Source of the DNA: an alpha proteobacterium SCGC AAA536-G10
GTDB taxonomy: Bacteria > Pseudomonadota > Alphaproteobacteria > Puniceispirillales > Marisalimonadaceae
Reading direction: 5' to 3'
DNA: 32,028 nucleotides
Assembly (NCBI GenBank): GCA_905182395.1
Contig: CAJJBL010000053.1
Coordinates: 1-32,028 of the forward strand
Shown one piece after another: positions 1-10,157 of the stretch. Made by a program: the position numbers and the translations under genes. Under the pieces are notes generated by a model, which was given only the letters and a program-made list of their open reading frames with translations, ran no database searches and was not told the origin of the DNA. Every line of letters starts with the position of its first letter. The stretch's first letter is position 1.

Positions 1-1
1 G

Positions 2-1672
2 ATTCATGGTCCTGCAATCATTTGTGAGTCTACTGGCACAAATGTTATTGACGACGGTTGGATAGCAAATTTAGATAAATTATACAATTTAACCTTAACT
101 AGAAATCAAAAAAAAGTTAATAAAAAAAGCATTGGGACATCTGTAGACGTTGTAATGCTAGAAGTATTTAACAATCTTTTTATGAATATAGCAGAACAAA
201 TGGGAGCAACTCTAGCAAACACAGCTTATTCAGTAAATATTAAAGAAAGATTTGATTTTTCATGCGCTCTTTTTAACGCTTCAGGTGCATTGGTTGCAAA
301 TGCTCCTCATGTGCCTGTTCATCTTGGGTCAATGTCTGAAGCTATAAGGACTGTAATAAAATTAAATAAGGACAATATTTTTTCAGGTGATGTTTTTGTT
401 TTAAACGCCCCTTTTAATGGTGGAACACATCTTCCAGATGTTACGGTGATAACTCCAGTATTTAACAACGAACAAAATAAAATTCTTTTCTTTGTTGCCT
501 CGCGTGGACATCATGCTGACATAGGAGGAAAAACGCCAGGGTCAGCTCCTCCTGATTCAAAACATATTGATGAAGAAGGAGTTCTAATAGACAACTTTAA
601 AATGTTTGAAAAAGGTGTTTTTCGTGAAAATGAAATTAGGAAAATACTAGCTTCTGGGAAATACCCATGTAGGAATATTGAACATAACATGGCTGATCTT
701 GCAGCCCAAGTAGCCGCTAATGAAACTGGTATTAGAGAGATTAAATCAATGATCAATCATTTTGGCATAGAAACAGTTCATGCTTATATGGACCATGTTC
801 AAGATAATGCTGAAGAATGTATTCGTAACGCAATAACTAGATTAGAAGAAGGTAAATATGAATATGAACTTGATAATAATGAGTTTATAAAAGTTTCAAT
901 CAAAGTTGATAAGGTTAAACGTGAAGCAACGATTGACTTTACCGGAACTGCAAAGAAAAATCCTTTTAATTATAATGCTCCAATGGCTGTTTGCCATGCT
1001 GTAATCCTTTATGTCTTTAGAACATTAGTGGGAACAAACATTCCTTTAAATGAAGGATGTTTTAAACCTCTTAATATAATAATACCGAATAACTCTATGA
1101 TAAATGCTCAATACCCATCAGCTGTCATTGCGGGTAATACAGAAGTAAGTCAATTAACTTGTAATGCCCTTTTTGGAGCTCTAGGCATCATTGCCGGAAG
1201 TCAGGCTACAATGAATAATTTTGTTTGGGGAAATGATAAAATACAGAATTATGAAACTATATGTGGTGGTACTGGTGCAGGACCTAATTTTCATGGCACA
1301 TCTGCTGTTCAAACACATATGACTAACACTAGAAGCACCGACCCCGAAATACTGGAATCTCGATTTCCAGTTAGATTGGAAGAGTTTTCAATAAGAAAAA
1401 AATCAGGTGGTAAGGGAAAATTTAACGGCGGTGATGGTGCGACAAGAAAACTAAGGTTTCTTGAGCCAATGATGGTTACAACTCTGTGTTCTCATAGAAG
1501 AGTTCCTCCTTTTGGAGTGGACGGAGGACAGCCAGGGGAATGTGGAAAAGAATGGCTAGAAAGAAAAGATGGTACAGTGTTAAAGTTGAAAGGAAATGAT
1601 AGTTGCAATGTTGAAATTGATGATTTGTTTATAATGGAAACACCAAGTGGAGGTGGGTTTGGAACTGGATAA
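2..1672 (+). CDS. Hydantoinase/5-oxoprolinase family protein, 3' part (HyuA C-terminal tail fused to HyuB domain); 5' end outside window
   Basis: The frame is open from base 2 (IHGPAIICESTGTNVIDDGWIANLDKLYNLTLTRNQKK...) into the 155..1672 ORF. HyuB hallmarks: MGATLANTAYSVNIKERFDFSCALFNASGALVANAPHVPVHLGSM and C-terminal ETPSGGGFGTG. Confidence 0.88.
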   Translation: MHGPAIICESTGTNVIDDGWIANLDKLYNLTLTRNQKKVNKKSIGTSVDVVMLEVFNNLFMNIAEQMGATLANTAYSVNIKERFDFSCALFNASGALVANAPHVPVHLGSMSEAIRTVIKLNKDNIFSGDVFVLNAPFNGGTHLPDVTVITPVFNNEQNKILFFVASRGHHADIGGKTPGSAPPDSKHIDEEGVLIDNFKMFEKGVFRENEIRKILASGKYPCRNIEHNMADLAAQVAANETGIREIKSMINHFGIETVHAYMDHVQDNAEECIRNAITRLEEGKYEYELDNNEFIKVSIKVDKVKREATIDFTGTAKKNPFNYNAPMAVCHAVILYVFRTLVGTNIPLNEGCFKPLNIIIPNNSMINAQYPSAVIAGNTEVSQLTCNALFGALGIIAGSQATMNNFVWGNDKIQNYETICGGTGAGPNFHGTSAVQTHMTNTRSTDPEILESRFPVRLEEFSIRKKSGGKGKFNGGDGATRKLRFLEPMMVTTLCSHRRVPPFGVDGGQPGECGKEWLERKDGTVLKLKGNDSCNVEIDDLFIMETPSGGGFGTG

Positions 1673-1673
1673 A

Positions 1674-3416
1674 TTAAATAGACTTCATATAACTTATTAA
1701 CTTATCATTTAAATCCTTATTAGGAATGTGAAATCTATCTACTGTCTGATCCCAGTTAATATCCTTAAATGCTCTTTTTAAAATTTCATAATTATCACTT
1801 TTACTAATATCCTGTTCTAACATAGATCTTGAGTAAAGAATTAAAGCTAAGGACCTTGAGTCCATTACTCTAAGTTCAAAACTAAGTTCGATTACTTTGT
1901 TAAAATTATCAGCAAAGAAATGACCAAGTATTAAATCTTTTATCCGATTATCTGATGTTGATTGTCCCTGTGGCACAGGATCTAAATCAAAAGCTTTATT
2001 AAGTAATTCAAGACCTTCATCAACTTTACCAATTCTTACCAAAACTTCTCCATAGCCTGATAAAACTCTAGGATCGTTAGGGACCATATTAAAAGATTTT
2101 TTTCCATGATCTTCTGCTAGAATATAATCATGGTTACTTAAATAAACTGCAGACAACATTCTATGACATTCAAAATCATTTTCATTACATTCTAATGATT
2201 TATCAATATTTCTTTTAGCTTCTGCAAACAGTATTTCTGTTTCTTTATCTGAAAATCCTCTAAACATCGCCTGCCCTAAAGTGCATACTTTCCAAGCATA
2301 AGCTTGAGCATTATTAGGATCCGCTTGAATAGCTTTATCAAAATATTCAAGAGCCTCTCCATTAGCCTCTTTTGTGAATTGATGATGTTTTTCCTTACCT
2401 CTAAGCAAATATTCATATGAACTGATGTTTTCAGTTGGTTTTCTTTTTGATCTTTGTAAGGAGCTTATTTCTATCTCGCCAAGTAAAGTTATAGATATTT
2501 TTCTAACAATTTCATCTTGTAAATCAAAAATATCATCAAGAACTCTATCATATTTATTGCTCCAAATAATACTATCATCTCTAGCATCACTAAGTTCAAT
2601 ATTTATCCTAACTCTTTTTCCAGAAGCTCTAATACTTCCATTTACTATAAAATCTAAATTAAATTCTTTAGAAAACTCTTTAATATCTTTTTTCTCATCT
2701 TTAAAATTAATAGAAGTTTGTCGAGAAAGAATTTCAAATTCTCTCATCATTGAAAACTCTGTTATTAAATCTTCACAGATACCATCTACTAAAAAACCAC
2801 TATCTTCATCGTTACCAGTATTCGTAAAAGGTAAAATTGCAAATTTCAGTTTTTTATTTATAGATTTTTGTGACTTTTCCTTAAACTTATTCAAACCATC
2901 TCCTAAAATAGAAAAAACTTCAAACGCTTCAGAAATATTTTTTAATTCAACTTTTCCTAATGGGTATATTTTTTCATCAATTTTTTTATTTATCTGTTGT
3001 CTAACAATATCTGAAATAAGTATTTCACTGACTGGACATTGGCCTTCTAATCGAGCGGCTATATTAACTCCATTACCATAAACATTATCACCTTCAATAA
3101 TAATATCATCTAAATGAATACCCACTCTCCATAAAAGTTTTGGATCCACTTCTATTTTCTTATTTCTAGCTAATATTGCGTTTTGAAATTCTATAGCAGC
3201 ATTTGCACATTCAACAGGACTTTGAAATTCAGCAATAACGGAATCTCCTGCTGTATGAAAAATACGACCTGAAAATTGTTCAATAATTGGATCAATTATA
3301 TCACGACATGCCTTAAGGCTAGCTAAAGTTTTTTCTTCTTGTTCTTCCATATGCATACTAAAACCAACACAATCAGTCGCTAGAATTGTTGTTAATTTTC
3401 TTTTAACTGTAGACAT
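1674..3416 (-). CDS. Class III adenylate/guanylate cyclase domain protein with C-terminal TPR repeats
   Basis: Cyclase motifs ATDCVGFS, HTAGDSVIAEF and RVGIHLDDIIIEGDNVYGNGVNIAARLEG, then a KFAILPFTN...FLVDGICEDLITEFS middle domain and TPR-like repeats. Confidence 0.88.
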   Translation of the reverse strand: MSTVKRKLTTILATDCVGFSMHMEEQEEKTLASLKACRDIIDPIIEQFSGRIFHTAGDSVIAEFQSPVECANAAIEFQNAILARNKKIEVDPKLLWRVGIHLDDIIIEGDNVYGNGVNIAARLEGQCPVSEILISDIVRQQINKKIDEKIYPLGKVELKNISEAFEVFSILGDGLNKFKEKSQKSINKKLKFAILPFTNTGNDEDSGFLVDGICEDLITEFSMMREFEILSRQTSINFKDEKKDIKEFSKEFNLDFIVNGSIRASGKRVRINIELSDARDDSIIWSNKYDRVLDDIFDLQDEIVRKISITLLGEIEISSLQRSKRKPTENISSYEYLLRGKEKHHQFTKEANGEALEYFDKAIQADPNNAQAYAWKVCTLGQAMFRGFSDKETEILFAEAKRNIDKSLECNENDFECHRMLSAVYLSNHDYILAEDHGKKSFNMVPNDPRVLSGYGEVLVRIGKVDEGLELLNKAFDLDPVPQGQSTSDNRIKDLILGHFFADNFNKVIELSFELRVMDSRSLALILYSRSMLEQDISKSDNYEILKRAFKDINWDQTVDRFHIPNKDLNDKLISYMKSI

Positions 3417-3547
3417 ATGAAATGAGGTTCCTAATTTACCTTTAAAATTTAGGTAATATTAACATCTTAAATATAAAAAAAAATATTTAATATTAATAAA
3501 CATTAATAAAAAATTAATCAGTAAACATTATTTTTTTAAAATTAATC

Positions 3548-4276
3548 TTAAATATTTAATATTTTAATACATAAAGGAACAAGTATCGATGTAATAAGTC
3601 CAGTCAATCCCATTGCAACTGCAGAAAAAACACCTGCGTTAGTATCTTTGCTCATCGCTCTTGCTGTGCCTATACCATGACTAGCTAAACCTAATGCAAA
3701 ACCTCTTGCTTCCATTTTTTTTATTCCCATTAAATCAAAAACAAATATGGCTAAAGAAGCTCCAATCACTCCTGTTGTAAAAGTAAAAATAGCTGTTAAT
3801 GAAGGTATTCCTCCAATTAACTCACTAATACCCATTGCAATAGGGGTGGTAACACTTCTAGGTAATAAGCTTAGAATTAATTCATCATTCAAATGGAATA
3901 ATGTAGATAAAAAGTATGTAATTAATATAGAAAATAAAGATCCTATAAAAATAGAAATAACTATCGCTTTTGAATTTTGAACGATTAATTGCCAATTTTT
4001 ATATATAGGAATAGCTAAACATACTGTTGCAGGACCTAGTAAAAAATGTATAAATTTTGCTCCATCAAAATAACGTTCATATTGAACATCAAATATCAAA
4101 AGTACAGAGCTTACTAGTAAAATACTTATTGCAACAGGATTTAATAACGGAAATAAATTTGATTTTCTATAAAGGAAATCTGCGGTCAAGTATGCACCTA
4201 TAGTTAAGGTTAACCAAAACAAAGGCTCCGCCTGAAGATATACCCATATACTATAAAGTTTTTGCTGATCAATCAT
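3548..4276 (-). CDS. LrgB family protein
   Basis: Hydrophobic protein with LLPRSVTTPIAMGISELIGGIPSLTA and ASHGIGTARAM motifs typical of LrgB/CidB; adjacent to an LrgA-like ORF. Confidence 0.9.
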   Translation of the reverse strand: MIDQQKLYSIWVYLQAEPLFWLTLTIGAYLTADFLYRKSNLFPLLNPVAISILLVSSVLLIFDVQYERYFDGAKFIHFLLGPATVCLAIPIYKNWQLIVQNSKAIVISIFIGSLFSILITYFLSTLFHLNDELILSLLPRSVTTPIAMGISELIGGIPSLTAIFTFTTGVIGASLAIFVFDLMGIKKMEARGFALGLASHGIGTARAMSKDTNAGVFSAVAMGLTGLITSILVPLCIKILNI

Positions 4277-4277
4277 T

Positions 4278-4643
4278 TTATTTTTGATCTTTAAGAAGTT
4301 TTTCCATTAAAAAGCCTGTAAGAGCTAAAGTTAACAAAGTTCCAATTACAAGAACTAAGATAACCTCTACTAAACTCTCCTCTAAAAAGGATAAATGCAT
4401 TACTACACCCACTCCTACTGGAACAAATAGAAGTGGCAGGTAATGCAAAAGATTTTCAGCTGATTTAAATAAATTTAAATTAATTGTTTCACTAAATTTA
4501 AAATCAAGTTTTTTAAATAATAATAAAGTAATTAATAATAAAACAAGACCTATTACAGGACCAGGAATACTAAGTTCTAAAATTTTTTGAATTAATTCAC
4601 CTAATAACTGAAAAAGGAAAATTAAAAAAATACTGTTAAGCAT
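4278..4643 (-). CDS. CidA/LrgA family protein
   Basis: Small four-TM protein, IPGPVIGLVLLL and LLFVPVGVGVVMH motifs; 1 nt from the LrgB ORF. Confidence 0.88.
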   Translation of the reverse strand: MLNSIFLIFLFQLLGELIQKILELSIPGPVIGLVLLLITLLLFKKLDFKFSETINLNLFKSAENLLHYLPLLFVPVGVGVVMHLSFLEESLVEVILVLVIGTLLTLALTGFLMEKLLKDQK

Positions 4644-4656
4644 AGATTTATACTGA

Positions 4657-5901
4657 CTAAAAAAATGCTTGAATACCTGTTTGTGCTCGACCTAGAATTA
4701 AAGCATGAACATCGTGAGTACCCTCGTAAGTATTTACAGTCTCTAAATTCATAAGATGACGCATTACCTGATATTCAGCATGAATTCCATTTCCTCCATG
4801 CATATCTCTAGACATTCTAGCTATATCCAAAGCTTTTCCACAATTGTTACGTTTTATAAGTGATATTGCTTCAGGTGCTAATCTTCCATTATCAAAAAGT
4901 CGACCTACTTGAAGCGCAGCGCTTAAACCTAATGTAATTTCAGTTTGCATATCAGCTAATTTTTTTTGGATTAATTGTGTGGCAGCCAAGGGTTTTCCAA
5001 ATTGTTTTCTATCTAATGTATATTGCCTTGCTCTATGCCAACAATCTTCTGCAGCCCCCATTACTCCCCAAGCAATTCCATATCTAGCACTATTCAAACA
5101 TCCAAATGGTCCTTTTAAACCAGACACATTAGGCATCAGACTATCGTCAGGAACAAACACTTCATCCATAACAATTTCACCCGTAATAGACGCTCGAAGA
5201 GATAGTTTTCCTTTGATTTTAGGAGCAGTAAGCCCTTTCATTCCTTTTTCAAGAATAAAACCTTTAATAGCCCCAGCATGCTCTTTTGATTTTGCCCAAA
5301 CAACAAAAACATCAGCTATTGGTGAATTAGAAATCCACATCTTTGAACCAGATATGGTATATCCACCCTTAACCTTCGTAGCTGTTGTTTTCATTGATCC
5401 AGGGTCCGAGCCAGCATCTGGCTCAGTTAATCCAAAACAGCCAATTAATTCGCCAGAAGCTAATCCAGGCAGATACTTTTCTCTTTGTTCTTCACTACCA
5501 TACTTATAAATTGGATGCATAACTAAAGATGATTGGACTGACATCATTGATCTATATCCTGAATCTACCCTTTCTACTTCTCTTGCAACTAGACCATAAG
5601 AAACATAAGAAGCTCCTGCACAACCATATTTTTCAGGAATAGTAATTCCTAACAGTCCAAGCTTACCCATTTCTTTAAATATTTCTTTATCTGTTTTTTC
5701 ATCTAAAAAAGCCTCTTCTACTCTTGGCATAAGTTTAGATTGAGCATATTCATGAGCTGATGCTTGTATAAGGGTCTCTTCTTCTGAAAGTAAAGAATTC
5801 AATAAAAGAGGGTCCTCCCAATTGAATTGAGCTTTTGAAGCATTAGTAGCTTTTATATCAAGCACATTTTTATCTTTACTTTGAGAGAGATTATTTTCCA
5901 T
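4657..5901 (-). CDS. gcdH: Acyl-CoA dehydrogenase, glutaryl-CoA dehydrogenase type
   Basis: [34 protein letters not shown] and [19 protein letters not shown] match GCDH. An ATG at 5901 follows AAAGGA, so it is preferred over 5922. Confidence 0.88.
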   Translation of the reverse strand: MENNLSQSKDKNVLDIKATNASKAQFNWEDPLLLNSLLSEEETLIQASAHEYAQSKLMPRVEEAFLDEKTDKEIFKEMGKLGLLGITIPEKYGCAGASYVSYGLVAREVERVDSGYRSMMSVQSSLVMHPIYKYGSEEQREKYLPGLASGELIGCFGLTEPDAGSDPGSMKTTATKVKGGYTISGSKMWISNSPIADVFVVWAKSKEHAGAIKGFILEKGMKGLTAPKIKGKLSLRASITGEIVMDEVFVPDDSLMPNVSGLKGPFGCLNSARYGIAWGVMGAAEDCWHRARQYTLDRKQFGKPLAATQLIQKKLADMQTEITLGLSAALQVGRLFDNGRLAPEAISLIKRNNCGKALDIARMSRDMHGGNGIHAEYQVMRHLMNLETVNTYEGTHDVHALILGRAQTGIQAFF

Positions 5902-5964
5902 TAATTTTCCTTTAAATTTCATTTAAATATTATTTACTTAATTAAATTAATTAATTCAACTTGA

Positions 5965-6573
5965 TTACGGTTTTAATAGGTTAGATAAATGCCTTTCAAC
6001 AAAATCTAATCTATCCTGCCCCCAGTATATTTGATCATTTACAATATATGTTGGTGCTCCAAAAACATTTTTCTCAATGGCAAATTTTGTTCCAGATTTC
6101 ATTTCCTCTTCACATTCTTCACTTTTTGCATAATTTAAAATTTCATTTGCATCTAAATCCATTTTTTTTAAAATGTTAACAAGAGTTTCTTCATCATCAA
6201 TATTAAGATTTTCTACCCATAAAGCATTCATAATATTATTTGCAAGATTAAAAGCTTGATTAATATTTTTACGTTTAGAAGCAATTATTATCAAAGAAGG
6301 CAATAAAGATTTTGATGGAAAATACTTTGGCTCAAGGTTTAAATTAATTTTTAAAAAATCTCCCCATCTTTTTAATTCTTGCAACCTAATTTTTTGTCTT
6401 TGAATGGGTCTTTTTGAAACAGGGACACCTCCTGAGAGAGGAAAAATTTCTCCATAATTTACAGGATACATATTTACATTAACATTAAATTTATTAACAA
6501 TTTCAATAAACCGTTGATGACCCATAAATGACCATGGACTTCCTGGGCTCATAAAGTATTCTACTGTTACCAT
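5965..6573 (-). CDS. DsbA family / 2-hydroxychromene-2-carboxylate isomerase-like protein
   Basis: N-terminal VEYFMSPGSPWSFMGHQRF (Ser active-site motif of kappa-GST/HCCA isomerases), FGAPTYIVNDQIYWGQDRLDFVE at the C-terminus. Confidence 0.82.
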   Translation of the reverse strand: MVTVEYFMSPGSPWSFMGHQRFIEIVNKFNVNVNMYPVNYGEIFPLSGGVPVSKRPIQRQKIRLQELKRWGDFLKINLNLEPKYFPSKSLLPSLIIIASKRKNINQAFNLANNIMNALWVENLNIDDEETLVNILKKMDLDANEILNYAKSEECEEEMKSGTKFAIEKNVFGAPTYIVNDQIYWGQDRLDFVERHLSNLLKP

Positions 6574-6592
6574 AACTTCCTCATTTTAATTT

Positions 6593-6964
6593 TTAGTTAG
6601 AACCAAAGCCTGATCCTTCAACTTTATACTCATCTCTTGGAGGACTAAAAACATCTAAAACTTTTGCTCCGTTAGGACCTCCAATAATACCATGATCTAC
6701 TCCGCCAGGAGTTTGCCAAAAGTCACCTTTATTAATTATGATTTCTTCTCCATCTTGAATTCGTATACCTGAACCTTCTATTAGGTAACCCCATTGTTCT
6801 TGAGGATGTGAATGTATCTTGCCTTTTGCATTTGCCTCTATAGTCACAACTGATAACATTGCTTCTTGACCACAAAAGATTCTAGTGGAAATACCATCAC
6901 CTAAAACTCTTTTAATACCAGTATCCAAGTCATCAATATTATGAAAAAACTCTTTTTGGCTCAT
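6593..6964 (-). CDS. Cupin domain-containing protein
   Basis: KIHSHPQEQWGYLIEGSG ... GDFWQTPGGVDHGI cupin motifs. Confidence 0.85.
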   Translation of the reverse strand: MSQKEFFHNIDDLDTGIKRVLGDGISTRIFCGQEAMLSVVTIEANAKGKIHSHPQEQWGYLIEGSGIRIQDGEEIIINKGDFWQTPGGVDHGIIGGPNGAKVLDVFSPPRDEYKVEGSGFGSN

Positions 6965-6985
6965 AAAGATCTCCTAAAGTAAGAA

Positions 6986-7849
6986 TTAAACAGGCTTATC
7001 ACCAGCAAAGGTGATGCGATGCATTAATCTTCTCTGTCCATGGTAATCATTTATTGGGTTATGCATAGTACATCTATTATCCCATAATGCTACAGATCCT
7101 GGCTTCCATTTAAATCTACAAGTAAATTCGGATTTAATTTGATGCTTAAAGAGATATTCTAAAATAGGAGCACTTTCTTCTTCTGACATTCCGACGAAAT
7201 GTGTTGTATGTGCTTCGTTAACATATAAAGATTTTCTTTTAGTTTCAGGATGAGTTCTAACAACTGGATGAATAGCAGTTAACTCATCTCCTTTCAAACC
7301 AACTGAAGCGTGCTTCATAATATCTGATCTAGTTTTAGCTACACGAGATTTTCCAGAAATATTAACACCTTTTAAAGTATCTAAAAATTTACGCATTCCA
7401 TCAGAAAGTCTTTCATAGGCTAAATATTGGTTGGCAAATTCAGTGTCTCCTCCAAACTCGGGAGTTTCAAGAGCATACAGCATCGTTCCCATTGGAGGTT
7501 TTTCTTGATAAGTGGTGTCACTATGCCAAATGCCTCCAAAATTATTTATATCCGTTTCTTTTTTTAGAATTGGAGTAATTTCAGGAAAATCTTCTAAACC
7601 TTTTACAAATGGATAAACTACTGGTTTCCCAATTTTATTAGCAAAAAGTTTTTGAGAAGCTGGGTCAAATTTTTGATCTCTAAAAAATATTACTTGATAA
7701 TCTAACAACGCGTTATAAATATCTGACATTATTTCATCAGACATGTTTTTAGACAAATTAACATTTTGTACTTCCGCTCCTAAAGATCCTGCTAAAGGAC
7801 TTACAATAATATTATTATATTCAGTTTTAATTGACGAAGTAGTTAACAT
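6986..7849 (-). CDS. TauD/TfdA family Fe(II)/2-oxoglutarate-dependent dioxygenase
   Basis: HSDTTYQEKPPMGTMLYA (HxD) and WDNRCTMHNPINDYHGQRRLMHR (distal His and Arg) motifs. Confidence 0.92.
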   Translation of the reverse strand: MLTTSSIKTEYNNIIVSPLAGSLGAEVQNVNLSKNMSDEIMSDIYNALLDYQVIFFRDQKFDPASQKLFANKIGKPVVYPFVKGLEDFPEITPILKKETDINNFGGIWHSDTTYQEKPPMGTMLYALETPEFGGDTEFANQYLAYERLSDGMRKFLDTLKGVNISGKSRVAKTRSDIMKHASVGLKGDELTAIHPVVRTHPETKRKSLYVNEAHTTHFVGMSEEESAPILEYLFKHQIKSEFTCRFKWKPGSVALWDNRCTMHNPINDYHGQRRLMHRITFAGDKPV

Positions 7850-7983
7850 TTGAAGACCTATTTTATAATTAAAAAAAATAAAAAATTTATTTATGAATAT
7901 TATTATTTTAAATTAGTTGCACAAATATAATATAAATAGCAATAATAATAGAATAAAAATAGTCATAAATTAAATTAAATTGA

Positions 7984-9039
7984 ATGAATATTAATAAAAT
8001 GAATGAAAATAAGTCGCCCCATTTACCTGTAAGACAAAAATGGCTAGATCAGCATATTGAGGAAGCAATTTTGCCTGAACTTCAAATAATAGATCCTCAT
8101 CATCATCTATGGGATGCTGGGTTTGGAAGATACTATGTAGAAGAATTACTAAAAGATATAAAATCATCAGGCCATAATGTTGAATCTACTGTTTATATCA
8201 TGAGTTCTTCAAATACTAAAATCTACGCTAAAGATGGCCTAGAAGAATTCAGATCATTATCAGAGATTAAATTTGCGACTGATGAGGCTAAAAGAGCTGA
8301 TTTAATTCCTCATAATCATGTTAAAGTTAACGCATCAATTGTAGGCTCAGTAGACCTAACTTTTGGAAAAAAATTAGAACCAGTTTTAGAAAAAGCTATT
8401 GATATAAGTGAAGGTCGTCTTAAAGGAATAAGAATGCTTTTAGCATCTCACCAAGACCCTAGAATTAATTCGGGTGCGGTTAGATCTGATCTTGGTTTAA
8501 TGCTTCATCCTAATTTTATAGATGGAGCTAAATGTATTCAAAATTCTAATTTATCTCTAGATTTCTGGATATACCATACTCAACTAAATGAATTAGAACA
8601 AATTGCAAAAGCTTTACCTGACTTAACTATAATTCTCAATCATGTTGGGGGGCCTATTCATTTAGGTGAATATGAAGGAAAGCAAGCTTTAACTCATAGA
8701 GAGTGGCGATTAGCTATGATGAGATTATCTAGAATTCCAAATATCAATGTTAAACTTGGTGGATTAGGTATGGCTGTCAATGGAGCTAAATTTCATGAAA
8801 AAAATATCCCTCCTAACTCAACTCAATTATCTGATATTTGGAAACCATGGATTTATGAAACCCTTGATATGTTTGGGTTTGATAGATGTATGTTTGAAAG
8901 CAATTTTCCAGTAGATAAAGGATCTTGTAGTTATGGTGTATTATGGAATGCATTTAAAATTTTAGCTAAAAATATGTCTAAAGACGAAAAAAATAAATTG
9001 TTTAAACAAAATGCTTCTAGAATATACAAAATTAAATAA
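7984..9039 (+). CDS. Amidohydrolase family 2 (TIM-barrel metal-dependent hydrolase)
   Basis: IIDPHHHLWD (HxH), ILNHVGGP, MFESNFPVDKGS. Confidence 0.87.
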   Translation: MNINKMNENKSPHLPVRQKWLDQHIEEAILPELQIIDPHHHLWDAGFGRYYVEELLKDIKSSGHNVESTVYIMSSSNTKIYAKDGLEEFRSLSEIKFATDEAKRADLIPHNHVKVNASIVGSVDLTFGKKLEPVLEKAIDISEGRLKGIRMLLASHQDPRINSGAVRSDLGLMLHPNFIDGAKCIQNSNLSLDFWIYHTQLNELEQIAKALPDLTIILNHVGGPIHLGEYEGKQALTHREWRLAMMRLSRIPNINVKLGGLGMAVNGAKFHEKNIPPNSTQLSDIWKPWIYETLDMFGFDRCMFESNFPVDKGSCSYGVLWNAFKILAKNMSKDEKNKLFKQNASRIYKIK

Positions 9040-9054
9040 TAACGTTTTTAAAGG

Positions 9055-10104
9055 ATGAAAATGAAAGAAGTTTCTATTCTCGAACAATCAGTATCAGTTG
9101 AGGGCAAACCACAATCTGTAACAATTCAAGATAGTATTAATTTAGCTAAAACAGCAGAAAAACTTGGTTATAAGAGATTTTGGGTATCAGAACATCATAA
9201 TCATCCAACAATAGTAGGAACTGCTCCAGAAGTGCTAATGGCAGCAATTGCAACACAAACAAAAAATATTAGAATTGGTAGTGCTGGAATTATGCTGCCT
9301 CATTATTCTCCATTTAAAGTGGCTGAACAATTTAGAGTGCTTGAAGCATTAGCTCCCAATAGAATTGACTTAGGACTTGGAAGAGCTCCTGGATCAGATG
9401 GAAGAACCGCTCTGGCTTTAAATCCTAACAGCAGAAATGATAGTGAACAATTTCCAGGTCATGTGAGAGATTTAATGGCTTGGGTAAATAATGAAAAATT
9501 AATAGAAGGCCATCCATTTGGAAGTTTAATAGCCCAGCCCACTTCTGAAACAGGCCCAGAAATGTGGATGCTTGGGACTTCCAATTATGGAGCTCAATTA
9601 GCTGCTTACCTAGGGATTCCATATTGTTTTGCTCACTTTATAACTAATGGCTCTGGAATGAAAAGTGCTATCGAAATCTATAAGTCAGAATTTCAACCTA
9701 ATAAAAAATATAAAAAACCTAGGGTAAACGTTTGTTTATGGGCGTTAACTGCTAAAACAAATGATGAAGCAAAATATTTGTTTTCCTCAAGAGCTGCATG
9801 GAAAATTGGAAGAGATATAGGGCATTTAGGACCTATTACTGATCCTGATAATGCTTTAAATATTATTAATAGTAATAATTGGGAAAATGAATATAACCAT
9901 ATGTATGAAAACTCTCTTGTTGGAGAAATTAATTATACAAAAGATAAAATTGATAAGTTAATTAAAGAAAATGATGTTGATGAAATTTCTATACTTTCTT
10001 GGTGCCATGACGAAAATGCAAGGATAAAATCATATGAATTATTTTCTAACGCATATGAATTAAATATAAAAAATACAAACTATAAAAATGTGTCTGTTAA
10101 CTAA
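9055..10104 (+). CDS. LLM class flavin-dependent oxidoreductase (luciferase-like monooxygenase)
   Basis: RFWVSEHHNHPTIVGTAPEVLMAAIATQTKNIRIGSAGIMLPHYSPFKVAEQFRVLEALAPNRIDLGLGRAPGSD. An ATG at 9061 is a better-spaced alternative start after AAAGG. Confidence 0.92.
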   Translation: MKMKEVSILEQSVSVEGKPQSVTIQDSINLAKTAEKLGYKRFWVSEHHNHPTIVGTAPEVLMAAIATQTKNIRIGSAGIMLPHYSPFKVAEQFRVLEALAPNRIDLGLGRAPGSDGRTALALNPNSRNDSEQFPGHVRDLMAWVNNEKLIEGHPFGSLIAQPTSETGPEMWMLGTSNYGAQLAAYLGIPYCFAHFITNGSGMKSAIEIYKSEFQPNKKYKKPRVNVCLWALTAKTNDEAKYLFSSRAAWKIGRDIGHLGPITDPDNALNIINSNNWENEYNHMYENSLVGEINYTKDKIDKLIKENDVDEISILSWCHDENARIKSYELFSNAYELNIKNTNYKNVSVN

Positions 10105-10157
10105 ATCAAAAAAAAATTGTAATTAAATTAAAAATTATTAAATATTGGAGATAAATT

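Noticed and set aside
511-756. 81-aa minus-strand ORF inside the hydantoinase gene
   Set aside because: Overlaps conserved HyuB coding sequence; no independent evidence.
2425-3081. 218-aa plus-strand ORF antisense to the adenylate cyclase
   Set aside because: Low-complexity Ser/Leu/Ile-rich translation fully inside a convincing coding frame on the other strand; shadow ORF.
3417-3547. AT-rich intergenic hairpin (TTACCT...AGGTAA) upstream of the cyclase as a riboswitch or sRNA
   Set aside because: Only a 6-bp stem in AT-rich DNA; no conserved riboswitch core recognised.
4979-5509. 176-aa plus-strand ORF antisense to glutaryl-CoA dehydrogenase
   Set aside because: Lies entirely over conserved GCDH motifs; no recognisable domain; shadow ORF.
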